The notes beneath the pieces are model-generated. The model saw nothing but the letters and a program-made list of their open reading frames with translations. It searched no databases and was not told the DNA's origin. Positions 15,508 to 25,304 of a DNA stretch of 64,000 nt are shown in pieces. The position numbers and the translations under genes were made by a program. Location of the stretch: positions 1 through 64,000 of the IMG/VR virus record IMGVR_UViG_3300044678_002654. The stretch is one strand, 5' to 3'. Source of the stretch: a virus. The stretch's first letter is position 1, and each line of letters opens with the position of its first letter.

Positions 15508-17558
15508 CAGGCCCTCGCGGTGAACCCAATCGCGCCCGGCGCGACGAGGTATCGGATGGTACGATCAGACACGCCGAGGCGCGCGAGCTGGTGCTTTAGC
15601 GCGGTGTGGTAGCCAGTCGCAGGCAGACCCACTTCAACAGGGTTGAGCAGTACAGCCCCGTCGTCGACAGTCGGAAAGATCGTCACCTTGTCGGTGGTCT
15701 CGTAGCGATAGACCTTCCCATCGGGAGCAAGGAGGTCGTAGACAACACGGAATGCGTAAACGGTCGCGAGCCCACCCTCATTGGTGAAGCGAAGCCGGGT
15801 CGTCAAACCCGAGACATCCATCGGGTCCAGGCTGCGGTAGTTCGAGATAAACCGCACGAGGTCCGTCGTGGCGGACGCTGCGTTGAACGTAGGCGTCGTT
15901 GACAGCAGGCGCCCGATCCTGGAAGCCGTTGAGGAGTCAGTCCTCAACGCATAGGGGACCGAGAACCCGACGTACACCGGGTGAAAACTGCGGATGAGAT
16001 AGTCGCCACCAGCAGGAGGATTGTCGCGAGAATCGGCGTAAGCCGCCACGGTGTCGAACCCGGCGATCGTCTCATACTCGATCTCCAGCGTTGAGCCGTT
16101 GAGGTTGAGCCCCGGCCATCCCACCTCAAGGACCGTCACTGCGCGCGTTGACTGTGACTCCCCGGGGTTCAGCACCTCCACGCGGTAGGGCAAAAGCACG
16201 GTGGACGCCGTCGCAGGCAGCAGGGGCGTGTTCTGCCGTACACGGAACGGGACGCGCCCTGTGACAGGATCGGTGTACCCGGCGAGGTCAGACGGAATGG
16301 GGGAGAGGAGCTCTACCTTGGTGATCCTGTAGACAGGGCCACCAGACAGAACAACCTTGTTGTCAGCTTGCAGCGCCCGTGACGTGTCCGCCGTAGTCGT
16401 CGCGACACCACTCGTGGTGACCTTGTTGTTGTAGTCGGGGTAGTTGTTCCCGATTGAGTAGACGATCGAAGGGTCAGCGCCTTCGTCCGTCGGACGGCTG
16501 AAGGGTGTACGCGTCGAGATCTCCACCTCCGTGGACCTCACCGCGTTCACCCGGTGCTGCACGGGAGCTTCAGGGATGCCAGCGCTAATGAAGAGCACGT
16601 CCCCAGGTGTGACTTTCACGGCAGTAAAAGAGACCCCGCCGGGCGGCGACGTGTCACGGAAGACGGAGGTGACGCCGTCGGGCCTCGCGTAGCTCGCGCC
16701 GATCTGCTTGCGCGTCGTGAGCAACCGGGTAGGTGCTCGTACGTAGAGATCCGCGCAGCCGCCGATGTGGAAAGCACCTACAGAAGATGAGACGCGGTCA
16801 CGCGACATCTCTGGGTCGCCCCGCCCGATCGTCAGGGTCTGCTCAACCCCGAAGACCTCGCGAAGCGTTACGGCGTTGGAACGTCCTGACCCGAGAGTGC
16901 GGGCGGCGATTGCGTCACCCGCCGCGTCGATGGCGGAGGCTGTCGACTGAACGTTGTCCCCGCCCGTGAGCGGTGCGTAGTTGGTCGCGCCAAGCAGGTG
17001 CGGGCTGAAGGGGTCGACCGCGTCGAAGGGTCCTTCGGGCTGGTCGTACTCCCGGCCCGAGCGTGCGGCTTTGATGTTGACCGGGAAGCTGTAGTGCAGG
17101 ATTGCCCCGTCAGCGCCGCGCACAACTCTCATGTCGGACGCAGAGACCAGGAGGTCATCGGGATAGTCCGGGTAGTAAACTAGCGCGGTCCCCTTGAAGA
17201 ACCGAGCGTTACGGGGCACACGCTGATCAACACGTCGTGAAAACTCGACGACGGCGATCCCGCGCGAAAACTTCCCCTGGCTCCGCGACACCAGGAGATT
17301 CGCCAGCAGCGCGTCAGCCATGTCGACGACGTCTGCGGTCTCGACTGCGTCACGGAGGTTCAAGAGCGACTGCCTCGCCCGCACCCCGTCGATCATCCGA
17401 CGCAGGAGTGCGACAGGGTAGCTCTGGCCCTTGATCACGACCGCGTGATCAGGGCTGCCCGGTGTCCAATCGACCTCAGGCTCCTGAACCTCCAAGAACG
17501 CTTGGAGAAACCGGACGGACTCTTGGACGTCTCGCTGGAGTAGTTCGTGGTCGGCCAT
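15507..17558 (-). CDS. baseplate-J/gp6-like wedge protein
   Basis: 683 residues. The region from about residue 85 has the layout of baseplate J proteins: a helical LLVSRSQGKFSRG lead followed by beta pairs (IAVVEFSRRV, VPRNARFFKG, ALVYYP) describing a conditioned value or state. Such proteins form the baseplate wedge ring of contractile tails. It lies between a gp25-like gene and the giant baseplate gene, the standard order of wedge genes. Divergent enough that T4 gp6-like rather than P2 J-like is only a guess. Confidence 0.6.
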   Translation of the reverse strand: MADHELLQRDVQESVRFLQAFLEVQEPEVDWTPGSPDHAVVIKGQSYPVALLRRMIDGVRARQSLLNLRDAVETADVVDMADALLANLLVSRSQGKFSRGIAVVEFSRRVDQRVPRNARFFKGTALVYYPDYPDDLLVSASDMRVVRGADGAILHYSFPVNIKAARSGREYDQPEGPFDAVDPFSPHLLGATNYAPLTGGDNVQSTASAIDAAGDAIAARTLGSGRSNAVTLREVFGVEQTLTIGRGDPEMSRDRVSSSVGAFHIGGCADLYVRAPTRLLTTRKQIGASYARPDGVTSVFRDTSPPGGVSFTAVKVTPGDVLFISAGIPEAPVQHRVNAVRSTEVEISTRTPFSRPTDEGADPSIVYSIGNNYPDYNNKVTTSGVATTTADTSRALQADNKVVLSGGPVYRITKVELLSPIPSDLAGYTDPVTGRVPFRVRQNTPLLPATASTVLLPYRVEVLNPGESQSTRAVTVLEVGWPGLNLNGSTLEIEYETIAGFDTVAAYADSRDNPPAGGDYLIRSFHPVYVGFSVPYALRTDSSTASRIGRLLSTTPTFNAASATTDLVRFISNYRSLDPMDVSGLTTRLRFTNEGGLATVYAFRVVYDLLAPDGKVYRYETTDKVTIFPTVDDGAVLLNPVEVGLPATGYHTALKHQLARLGVSDRTIRYLVAPGAIGFTARA

Positions 17559-17560
17559 TG

Positions 17561-17998
17561 TTACCCGGGTGCGTAGGGGATGAGCATTCGAAGCATCTCG
17601 CCTGACTCGACCTGGAGGTCTACCCAGAACTCGAACCGTCCCGGGGAAAGAACCGTGAACTGCATAATCGTCACCGAACGGACGCGCTCATTCAACGCGA
17701 GGTTGGTTCCGGTTTGCAAGACACGAACTTGTTCAGTGGCGTCAGCGACGTGGAGATGGAGCTGCGTCTCCAGCTCATCAGGATCGGAGATGTTTGAGCC
17801 CAGGAGGTGCGGAAATTCAGTACCCGCAGAGAGGTCCAACGGGTCCGACCCCTTGGGGGTCATGAAGATGTGCAGCCATCGGCCGAACGCTTTGTACTTG
17901 CCCTCGACGAGGAGCGACGGCGTGCCGAACGTGAACACGTTGGCAGGCCCCTGTGAAGAGGGGTCGACAAGTTTGAGGTGGAGAGACTTCCGACCCAT
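17561..17998 (-). CDS. gp25/gpW-like baseplate wedge protein
   Basis: 145 residues. The central segment DPLDLSAGTEFPHLLGSNI followed by a helical region that ends at an ER-turn (LNERVRSVT) fits the small gp25/gpW family that nucleates baseplate and sheath assembly. It sits directly before the baseplate-J-like gene, as in many contractile phages. The N-terminal 50 residues are extra to the minimal family, so some doubt remains. Confidence 0.5.
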   Translation of the reverse strand: MGRKSLHLKLVDPSSQGPANVFTFGTPSLLVEGKYKAFGRWLHIFMTPKGSDPLDLSAGTEFPHLLGSNISDPDELETQLHLHVADATEQVRVLQTGTNLALNERVRSVTIMQFTVLSPGRFEFWVDLQVESGEMLRMLIPYAPG

Positions 17999-18001
17999 CG
18001 G

Positions 18002-19129
18002 TCAGAAGGGTAGTTGCCGCCCCGATTGCCACCGACCTGTCGCGAAGTCGTACACGAATGGGGCAATGTTGGCTGGCGGCACGAGCGTCTGCACTTGCGC
18101 GGCAGCCTGCACGTGAGCAGCCCCGGCGCTCGCTTCTTGGGTAGCAGCTTGCGCTCTGTGAATCCGCTGCACAAAGAACTCTTGCCGAGTCGCGGCCTGC
18201 ATCGCTGAGCTGCGATCTACGCCTGCGGCTACGGCATATTGTGAGAGGAGCTCACTACGGGCGCCGACGGTGTCAGCTTCCCCCAACGCAAGCTCCGCGA
18301 CCGCGCGAGCCGCACGAGGGCGAGCGCCGGGCGCGTCGAATACCTCGGTCGCGGGGTCAAGGTCTAGTGCGCTGCCCGTTGCATCGACGGAGGCCCAATC
18401 CGAGAGCGTGTGATCAAACGGAGAGACGCCTCTCCACTCGTTTTCGGTGAAGTTGTGCTTGGTGAGCAAAGGGACCGCAGGATCTTCAACCTCGCGCTCG
18501 ATCGTCGAATACGCCGCGCGCAGCTTCGCAAGGAGCACACCAAAGGTGTCCATCTGCTCGCGTGAGTGGGGCAGCTCGACGAGCTCGGTGACAGCGCGTG
18601 CCTCGTAGCTCTCACGCGACGCAGCGCATGCGGATTCTAGTCCGATGACGACAGCGTCTTCGTAAGCGGGGTCGGTCGAATCGTCCAGCACAGCGCCGAT
18701 GTAGAGGTCTCCGCTCCGACCAATGAGAAAATGCCGAGCAGGCCCCCGCTCGCCGAGCATGAGTTCAAGCGCTGAGAGAGTTTTCACTCCCGTCTCAAGT
18801 ACGTCCGTGACAACGTGTGCTCCGTCGTAATCACGCACGCGGTTGACGTCTTCCGGCTCCCTGCTGGTGAGCACACCAGCGTCTGCTTGCAGTCCGTAAA
18901 GCTGCACAACGACGCGGTTGATCACCCGGTCTTCACCGCGTGAAATGTGGGTCGCGTTCGGCGCAACCCGGACGAGCCTTACGCCTTCCATGAAGCCCAC
19001 GGAGGAGACGACGCGAGCACGACCTGCTCCGGGTCTCCCACGGGCGTTCCCGTAGTAGGCGGTGGACCGCGCGTGGTCTGTGGCGATAGCCGTCAGCGCG
19101 GCGGCAAAGTCTTGAGCGCCAGTTGTCAC
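18002..19129 (-). CDS. tail protein with possible amidase_2-like domain
   Basis: 375 residues. Residues about 120-260 resemble the N-acetylmuramoyl-alanine amidase fold: RHFLIGRSGDLYIGAV parallels the HFLIDRDG strand pair, AVVIGLESA parallels the IGIELEN strand, and LTKHNFTENEWRGVSPFD parallels the C-terminal H...G...P zinc loop. The first zinc-ligand His is not evident, so catalysis may be lost. The C-terminus is Ala/Gln-rich and helical. A cell-wall-binding or wall-cutting baseplate part would fit; this is inference. Palindrome copy 9 encodes SRGE. Confidence 0.45.
   Translation of the reverse strand: MTTGAQDFAAALTAIATDHARSTAYYGNARGRPGAGRARVVSSVGFMEGVRLVRVAPNATHISRGEDRVINRVVVQLYGLQADAGVLTSREPEDVNRVRDYDGAHVVTDVLETGVKTLSALELMLGERGPARHFLIGRSGDLYIGAVLDDSTDPAYEDAVVIGLESACAASRESYEARAVTELVELPHSREQMDTFGVLLAKLRAAYSTIEREVEDPAVPLLTKHNFTENEWRGVSPFDHTLSDWASVDATGSALDLDPATEVFDAPGARPRAARAVAELALGEADTVGARSELLSQYAVAAGVDRSSAMQAATRQEFFVQRIHRAQAATQEASAGAAHVQAAAQVQTLVPPANIAPFVYDFATGRWQSGRQLPF
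18932..18944. repeat. 13-bp palindrome copy 9 (CGC spacer)
   Basis: Inside the amidase-like gene, read as SRGE. Confidence 0.9.
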
Positions 19130-19845
19130 CGCAGCCGGCTCGCGCGCTGGAGGATCTGCGTGATCATCTGAACTTGGTAGGAGAGCTGACCCTGCGTGAT
19201 GTTGAGCTCGTGCAGGATGTCTGCGCCTTTGCGGATCTTCCGGGTGTCAGGCATGGTTGTCCCGTTGTAACCCGTCCGCATCTCGAAGATCTTCTTCTGT
19301 AGCGGCGTCATGTCGTTGTACGCGAGGTGGATCAGGTCGTCGTCGTTGGCCTGTTGGAAGGTCGGACCTTCCCCCGACTCCATGAACTCCTTGCGCCCAA
19401 CGTTACCCAGAATCTTCTCAATGTGGGGGATCGGAAGCGCAAGATGGTCGGCGAGTTCGGGCATCGTAGGACGCCTGCCAAACTCATCTTCGAGGTCCGC
19501 CTTGGCGCGGTTGATCCGATTGAAGTCAAGACGCTGATGCTCAGGGATTGAGACCGTGCTCTGCCGCTCATAAGCATGCCGGGAGAGCTTTTGAAGCCGC
19601 GCAACGAGGTGCGTTGAGAGTAGAACGCCGCGTGAAGGGTCATACGACTCGAACGCCGCGAGCGCGAGCTTCTTGGCCTCTGAGTCGAGCGCGACCGGGG
19701 AAACGCGCCGCGCGTACTGCTGCGCGTAGTTGCGGATGACCGGCATCATCTGCTTCATCAGCGCTTCGAGGTCGAACTGTGAACGTGACTTGTGCCACTT
19801 CTCCCAGAGGATCAAGTCCTGGTCGCGCGGAAGTGAAGTGTTCAT
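19126..19845 (-). CDS. sigma-70-family-like protein inside the tail operon
   Basis: 239 residues. Residues 60-90 (AFESYDPSRGVLLSTHLVARLQ) match sigma region 2 wording; 130-155 (DEFGRRPTMPELADHLAL) match region 3; and 180-235 (MTPLQKKIFEMRTG...LNITQGQLSYQV) match region 4 with its helix-turn-helix. It is translationally coupled on both sides to hub and amidase-like genes, an odd place for a transcription factor. It may switch late transcription or may be a sigma-like protein carried in the virion. The sequence itself looks intact. Confidence 0.6.
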   Translation of the reverse strand: MNTSLPRDQDLILWEKWHKSRSQFDLEALMKQMMPVIRNYAQQYARRVSPVALDSEAKKLALAAFESYDPSRGVLLSTHLVARLQKLSRHAYERQSTVSIPEHQRLDFNRINRAKADLEDEFGRRPTMPELADHLALPIPHIEKILGNVGRKEFMESGEGPTFQQANDDDLIHLAYNDMTPLQKKIFEMRTGYNGTTMPDTRKIRKGADILHELNITQGQLSYQVQMITQILQRASRLR

Positions 19846-22800
19846 CGTTCGAACCGAATGTTACGGACCCGGTCGGCGTAGGCGAACAAGGACTGCTCCC
19901 AATCGGCGCGCGTCTGGGGATAGTCCTCCGCGACACCGGCCATGTCAGACGCAGGAGACACCGGGGAGTCGGTGTACCCCCGCTCGCTCGGGCTCGGGTT
20001 CGGTCCGGGACCTGGGCGCAGATGACCGATCGTCCGCCAGTAGAGCGCAGAGGGCCTCTCTACGGGCGTGCCTGTCTCTGAACCTGACGTGCTCACGTCA
20101 TTGGAGGCGATGGCGGCGTAGGCGAATGTCGTTACAGGATCACGCAAGATACCCTGCTGTTCGAGCGCGCCGATGGTTTGACCGCCATAGTAGAAGCGGA
20201 TGTACTGCTCCAGCGTGCAGACGGGCCGAGCTGCCCGGTGCATCGCGCTGTGGTACTCTTCAAAGGCGCTGACGTAGTCAGGCAGTGGAGAAAACTCATC
20301 GTTCGGCTCGATGTTGTGGCGCACGCGCGTTGATGTCGTGGACACAACCTGCGGGTTGTAGGGCCGCTGCGCGTTGTCCTGTGCGCCACGGATGAGCGCC
20401 TCCCGCCTGCGCTGAAGCTCCGTTAGCTGCGTCCTTGCTTCCTGCAAGCCCGACGTGTTGCTGCTGCGCATGCCACGCCCGACGTCAACGACGCTGTCGC
20501 TTTCAAGCTCGCGCACGAGAGCTTCCTGCGCGCGGATTGTGGTGTCGAGCTCGCGCACAACCGCAGAGTCAACAGGCTGCGGGGCGTCGGGGTCAACTAC
20601 GGCCCGTCGCGTAATCGTCTCCTCGCTCATCTCGATGGGGACGATGCCTTGCCGCCCTCGGTCCATCCCCACGGCACGCTGAAAGTTGAACGCTGCCGGC
20701 TCTCCGCTCGGCGTGTCCGCGCCGCCGTAGAACAGGCGGCGGTAGTACTCAGTGGCTGGACCTTCGACCTGGATGATCTCACGAATCTCAGGGATGATCT
20801 CGGCGGGCGCAGACGAAACCCGGCGCGCGAAGAGCTCTGCGTCCTGTCGCACATCCGCGAGAAACTCGTAGAAGGTGCGAACAGCGGTGAACGTGAGGCT
20901 CGTCTGCATCGACCCAGGAGGGCCGATCGACGCGGCGTGATTCACTCGGTGAACATACCCCACGACGTGGAACGCTGTGCGCTGCGTGTCGAACACGACC
21001 CCTGGGTAGCCCGCCACGACGTAGGGGTTGAAGCGGAGGTTCACGGCAGAGTTACGCGCGGCGTATCGCTGGTCGAAGTAGGCTTGCTGCGCGTACAGGT
21101 AGAAGGTCTTGGCGAAGGGGTCAGTCTCGCCAGCCAACGCAGCGACGTCTACCTCGGCGCGGAGACCTTGAGGCACGCCTGACGTCGTCGTGCCCGTGAT
21201 GAGGCCAGTCGCAGGAAGCACCGTCTGCGCGCTGTCAGCCGTCGGCCGTTCGATGACACGCGTCGCAGGCGGGCTAGTGGTCTGCGCGTCGGTATTGCCG
21301 GCACCCCCGGGGTCGTCACGATCGTGGACAGGTGACACCTCTCGGCGTTCAGCGCCTGGAGCGGCAGGCACGGGCGCGGTCGCGGGGACCTGTACCTGCA
21401 CGCGCCCCTGCCTCGCGACTTGGCCCACGTCACCAATATACGCGAGTCGTGCGAGCCCGTCGTAGATCTGGCCTCGTTCCTCGTTGTTGCTGATGCCGTC
21501 GTCGAAGAACGAGAGGTTGCTGCCTGATGAGAGCGCTACCTGCCGACACGCTTCGACCTTCTGCATGCCACGAATGAGCGAGTAGTAGGGGTTTCGCCGG
21601 TGGCTCCTCGGCGGGCCAGAAGGAAGGGTCCCACGCTGGCCTGCTTCGTACAGCGCGCGCACCAACGCACCCCACCGTTGTGCGCCGTTGAGCGGCGAGA
21701 GGATGCGGGCGAAGTGCCCAACATGGTGCGCGACGCCTGCGGCGCCCGTCGACCACGCCATCATCATCATGATCAGGGTCCACGGGTCGTCTCCGCCGAC
21801 GGGACGAATGCCCTTGGCCTGTAGCGCAGAAACTACCGAGCGGCGCTTTCCTTCGAGGTTCGATAGGCCGATCGCGAGCTGTGCGTCGAGGTTCCGCCAG
21901 GAGCCCTCCGAAAGCGGCGCGTTGTGTCCGCCGAGCGCTTGACGCACCTTCGGCTTGCTGTGGTGAAGAAACCACGTGTTGGGGGAACTCCGTCCGTGAG
22001 GACACGCCGGAGGATTCGCAGAGGGGTAGGGCAGAGGACCCACTTCTGGCTGCTCGATACCGAGGAGTCCCACGCAGATGAAGTGCGCTTCGAGTGTGTG
22101 CTGCACGTTGGTCCGGGTGTTCTCGTACTGGTCCGCCCCTGAAGAGAATCCGATGAAGAGCTGCGGGGCCACACCGCCTCCAAAGAAGATCGGAGCTTGG
22201 CGGCGGAACTCTGCCCCTTCGGCGCCGTTCCAACGCGTCATATTGCGCGCTCGGTACTCGCTCGCATACGCGTCAGGTCGCCCGTTGCGATAAGAGCGTC
22301 CGCTCGAAGGCCGTGCGGCACCCGCAGGCGGGATGTTGCTCGGTGCGGGTGTACCACCCCCGGTGCCGGGTGTACTACCCCCTGTGACAGGTGGTCTGCC
22401 TGCTGCGGGTGCCGTGTTCGTACCCCCACGGTTGTTCCGCCATTGGATCAACGTCTGAAACCAGCTTGAGAGTTCCATCCGAGCGACCTTGGGGCCCTCG
22501 TAAAACTCGCGCGGCCAGATGAGCAGATTCTTCCCGGTCTCGTGCGACCCAGCCGCTTGGGCCCCGGTCGTTGTTGAAATGCGGTGGTGCATCACCGCGT
22601 TGGCTTCCTCGGGATAGCCGACCGTCAGCGCATGCAGCATCAGCTCGCGGTTCGTGCCGTCAGCGCGGAGAAGGCGCGTCATGACCGAGTCGTTGATGTA
22701 GACGCGGGTGGGCTGGGCCTTGTAGTCCTCCGTCAACGCCCATGAATCGATCATGGAGGGGTAGATGACGTTGCACGCAGGAGGCTGGCCAAAGAGGAAC

Positions 22801-24518
22801 TTCGGCTTGACGCTGTACTGCGCAAGACGCACCGGCGACAGCGGATCCACGCCCTGCAACGCAGGTTGCTGGTTGACGCGGTCCTGCCTCTCACGTTCCG
22901 CTTGCTGTTCGTGCAGACCACGGACACGTGCTTGTTCCGCACGGAATGCTTGGACGCGGGCGCCGACGCGAGTCTGCGTCACCACGGCGATCCCTTGGCT
23001 ACCGTCTTGACCTTGTGCCGGTAGGTCCGCGAGCCCCGCAGGGGTCTGGTTCGTTCGGTAGAGTGTCTCTCGGTAATGGTTGATCATACCGACCGAGAAG
23101 CCGCTCTCGTCCGGCTGAGGAAGCCTGCCGTCCCGTTGAACCGCTCGCGCGATGGCGACGTCGTACGTCGTGATCTCGTGTGTCTCGCTCGCGGCGCGGT
23201 CCTGGTCGGAGAGTAGATTGACAGGGTCACGATCTGCGTGAGGCAACGCGTTGAGCGTCCCACGGTAATGCTCGATCGCCTGCTGCGCCTCCCTTGCCGT
23301 GCTCTGTGTGACCCTCTCCTCTTGTGAGGTCGTACGGCCCCCTGCGCCGTCTCCGACGTCGAAAGTAGACGTTGTCCGCGTGTGTCCGATCTGGTCTTGC
23401 ACCTCGCGAACCGTGGGCTCTCGCCCGAACTCGATCGCCATACGCGCGATACGCTCATCAAGCGCATTGGCCTGCGCAGGCCGCGCAGCTCGACGGTTTT
23501 CGACGCGGGCCGCTTGTCCGGGGTTGCGGATATCGACGAGAGACGTCGCGTTCTCCAGCAGACGCAGGATCTTGCCGTCTTGCTCCGGGTCGAGCGCCAC
23601 CTGGACGCAAGCCGGGTTGGGGATCATCGAGATCTCCATGTGCACAAGGCGCAAGACGTGCTGGAAGAGGTCCCACACAGGCCCTGAGTTCGCGATCGGA
23701 GACGCGGTGTGGCGCTGCATCGCCAAGAGCGCTTGGTCGTTGCGAGCGGCCTCGAAGATCGGAAAGACTCCCCGGCGCTCCGCCAGCGTTTCGCGGTCCT
23801 CGAAGATCGGGAGACGCACCCACCGGTTGTGGAAGTTCGTCTGCCGGATATGCCTCGCGAAGAAGTTCATCATCGGCAGCGCGCGCCGCTCGTTGGGCAC
23901 CTCTTTGCCGATCGTCCCACGGATCACGTTGTAGACGAACTCGAAGGGCGCCTTGATGATCTCCTGCGGATTGGGCGACGCGTTCGTGTTGCGGTTGTTG
24001 GTCGCGTCCGCGTCTGCTTGCGAAACGAGCAGGCCACGATGAAACAGGGATGCCGGATAGGAGAGCCCCTGCGTCACAAAGCCGCTCGCCTGGAGCGAAG
24101 GATCTTGCCCGGCGACCACATCCTCAACAGAGGACATGAAGTAGAAGTAGAGCTGCTGGAAGATGTGAATGTGCGCGATGCAGTCGAAGCTCATCGCCCG
24201 GCCGTTGGGCGTGTTCTGAAACTGCCAGCCCACGATCTCGCCGTCGCACAGGAGGCACCACTTCGGGTGCTCGGGGTCGAACCATTGGTCAAGGTAGAAG
24301 ATCGCGACCTCGACGAGGTCCTCGTTGCCGAGGCGCATGAGCGTCACATCGGGGACGAGCTGGATCTGAAACTGGGGGATGGTCCAGACGCCGTGTGTGA
24401 CGTTGAACCCTTGGATCGGCACCGCGATGCGGTTGATGTAGCAGATCCAAGCCCCGGTATAGGCCGGGTTTGTCGTGAAGACCGAGCCGCTTCGCGCGGC
24501 GGTCGGGTCGTTGGCCAT
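19842..24518 (-). CDS. very large baseplate hub or tail protein
   Basis: 1558 residues. The N-terminal 130 residues (GAWICYINRIAVPIQGFNVT, WCLLCDGEIVGWQFQ) fit the entry domain of hub proteins of the gpD/gp27 kind. The middle is rich in Arg/Gln helices and a Gly/Pro/Thr linker near residue 730. A second globular part from about 1130 has FNPYVVAGYPGVVFDT and FHVVGYVHRVNHA, another hub-like signature. It lies right after the tape-measure group, where hub genes occur. TAACCT lies six bases before the ATG. Palindrome copy 10 falls in the hub-like part. Confidence 0.55.
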   Translation of the reverse strand: MANDPTAARSGSVFTTNPAYTGAWICYINRIAVPIQGFNVTHGVWTIPQFQIQLVPDVTLMRLGNEDLVEVAIFYLDQWFDPEHPKWCLLCDGEIVGWQFQNTPNGRAMSFDCIAHIHIFQQLYFYFMSSVEDVVAGQDPSLQASGFVTQGLSYPASLFHRGLLVSQADADATNNRNTNASPNPQEIIKAPFEFVYNVIRGTIGKEVPNERRALPMMNFFARHIRQTNFHNRWVRLPIFEDRETLAERRGVFPIFEAARNDQALLAMQRHTASPIANSGPVWDLFQHVLRLVHMEISMIPNPACVQVALDPEQDGKILRLLENATSLVDIRNPGQAARVENRRAARPAQANALDERIARMAIEFGREPTVREVQDQIGHTRTTSTFDVGDGAGGRTTSQEERVTQSTAREAQQAIEHYRGTLNALPHADRDPVNLLSDQDRAASETHEITTYDVAIARAVQRDGRLPQPDESGFSVGMINHYRETLYRTNQTPAGLADLPAQGQDGSQGIAVVTQTRVGARVQAFRAEQARVRGLHEQQAERERQDRVNQQPALQGVDPLSPVRLAQYSVKPKFLFGQPPACNVIYPSMIDSWALTEDYKAQPTRVYINDSVMTRLLRADGTNRELMLHALTVGYPEEANAVMHHRISTTTGAQAAGSHETGKNLLIWPREFYEGPKVARMELSSWFQTLIQWRNNRGGTNTAPAAGRPPVTGGSTPGTGGGTPAPSNIPPAGAARPSSGRSYRNGRPDAYASEYRARNMTRWNGAEGAEFRRQAPIFFGGGVAPQLFIGFSSGADQYENTRTNVQHTLEAHFICVGLLGIEQPEVGPLPYPSANPPACPHGRSSPNTWFLHHSKPKVRQALGGHNAPLSEGSWRNLDAQLAIGLSNLEGKRRSVVSALQAKGIRPVGGDDPWTLIMMMMAWSTGAAGVAHHVGHFARILSPLNGAQRWGALVRALYEAGQRGTLPSGPPRSHRRNPYYSLIRGMQKVEACRQVALSSGSNLSFFDDGISNNEERGQIYDGLARLAYIGDVGQVARQGRVQVQVPATAPVPAAPGAERREVSPVHDRDDPGGAGNTDAQTTSPPATRVIERPTADSAQTVLPATGLITGTTTSGVPQGLRAEVDVAALAGETDPFAKTFYLYAQQAYFDQRYAARNSAVNLRFNPYVVAGYPGVVFDTQRTAFHVVGYVHRVNHAASIGPPGSMQTSLTFTAVRTFYEFLADVRQDAELFARRVSSAPAEIIPEIREIIQVEGPATEYYRRLFYGGADTPSGEPAAFNFQRAVGMDRGRQGIVPIEMSEETITRRAVVDPDAPQPVDSAVVRELDTTIRAQEALVRELESDSVVDVGRGMRSSNTSGLQEARTQLTELQRRREALIRGAQDNAQRPYNPQVVSTTSTRVRHNIEPNDEFSPLPDYVSAFEEYHSAMHRAARPVCTLEQYIRFYYGGQTIGALEQQGILRDPVTTFAYAAIASNDVSTSGSETGTPVERPSALYWRTIGHLRPGPGPNPSPSERGYTDSPVSPASDMAGVAEDYPQTRADWEQSLFAYADRVRNIRFER
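20941..20953. repeat. 13-bp palindrome copy 10 (TCG spacer)
   Basis: Inside the 1558-residue hub-like gene, read as VHRVN. Confidence 0.9.
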
Positions 24519-24527
24519 CCCCGAAGG

Positions 24528-25304
24528 TTACACTGACAGCGCCTCAACCGCGAGCAGCAGCGCGAGGCACACGGCGCCGACACGCTCTTGTGGGTACATA
24601 GCGTCATGAGACCGTGCGACGACCTCAACCGTTTCGGGCGCGACGCTGAGCGCCAGGAGTTCTTCTTGCGCACGCGGCCAAAGGAAGGCGAATCCGGTTA
24701 CGACTGCGTCGACTTCGTCTACAGCGGCGACCTCAGTCGGGAGAAGGACATCGATCGCTTCGTGCACCGTGGCCTGCTGCGCAGGGAGCAACGACACGAG
24801 TTGGCAGCGTTTCACGCGGTGAACAAGGGCCACTTGGAAAGACCCGTTCCCTTGCCCGAACGCACCGAGGAGCGACCGGCGATAGATCTCAAGGGAGTGG
24901 CATGACGCTGGAAAAGAGGCATCTACGCGCATGTCACGCAAAGATTGATCACGTAGTGAGCTCGCCGGCAGCATCGAGAAGAAGCGCGTCTCGTATACCG
25001 TTTCAGGCGTTACGGTACCAGTGCTCACGACCCTGACGACAATAGGCGTACCAGGGGAAAAGTGCCGCCGACGACGAAGCGTGACAACGATGAGCGTGTT
25101 CGACGTCGTGGCGGTGCCGCGCACCTCTGGCGGGTGAAACACGTGGAAACCGCTGTCGTACTCGAACCCGAGAACACCGTCGATGTAGATGTTGACGCGT
25201 GAGAGATTCTCCGCAGTAGCTTGCACGGTCACGGTCACAGGCGCGTCAACGGCGATGCCGACGCTGTCGGGGCTTGGGCTACGCAGGGCTGTAGATAGGC
25301 TCAC
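24528..25304 (-). CDS. tail protein with Ig-like N-terminus
   Basis: 258 residues. Residues 10-105 look like a bacterial Ig-like domain (VTVTVQATAENLSRVNIYID, then TPIVVRVVSTGTVTPETVYE). The rest is Leu/Ala/Val-rich and helical. The GTG start overlaps the upstream stop. Assigned to the tail by operon position; the palindrome copy inside encodes VHRVK. Confidence 0.45.
   Translation of the reverse strand: MSLSTALRSPSPDSVGIAVDAPVTVTVQATAENLSRVNIYIDGVLGFEYDSGFHVFHPPEVRGTATTSNTLIVVTLRRRRHFSPGTPIVVRVVSTGTVTPETVYETRFFSMLPASSLRDQSLRDMRVDASFPASCHSLEIYRRSLLGAFGQGNGSFQVALVHRVKRCQLVSLLPAQQATVHEAIDVLLPTEVAAVDEVDAVVTGFAFLWPRAQEELLALSVAPETVEVVARSHDAMYPQERVGAVCLALLLAVEALSV
24811..24823. repeat. 13-bp palindrome copy 11 (GCG spacer)
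   Basis: Inside the Ig-like tail gene, read as VHRVK. Confidence 0.9.

Noticed and set aside
15974-15986. One-mismatch relatives of the palindrome at 15974, 44862 and 63751
   Set aside because: Each has one arm base changed, though the spacers fit BSV. They may be decayed sites but were not counted.
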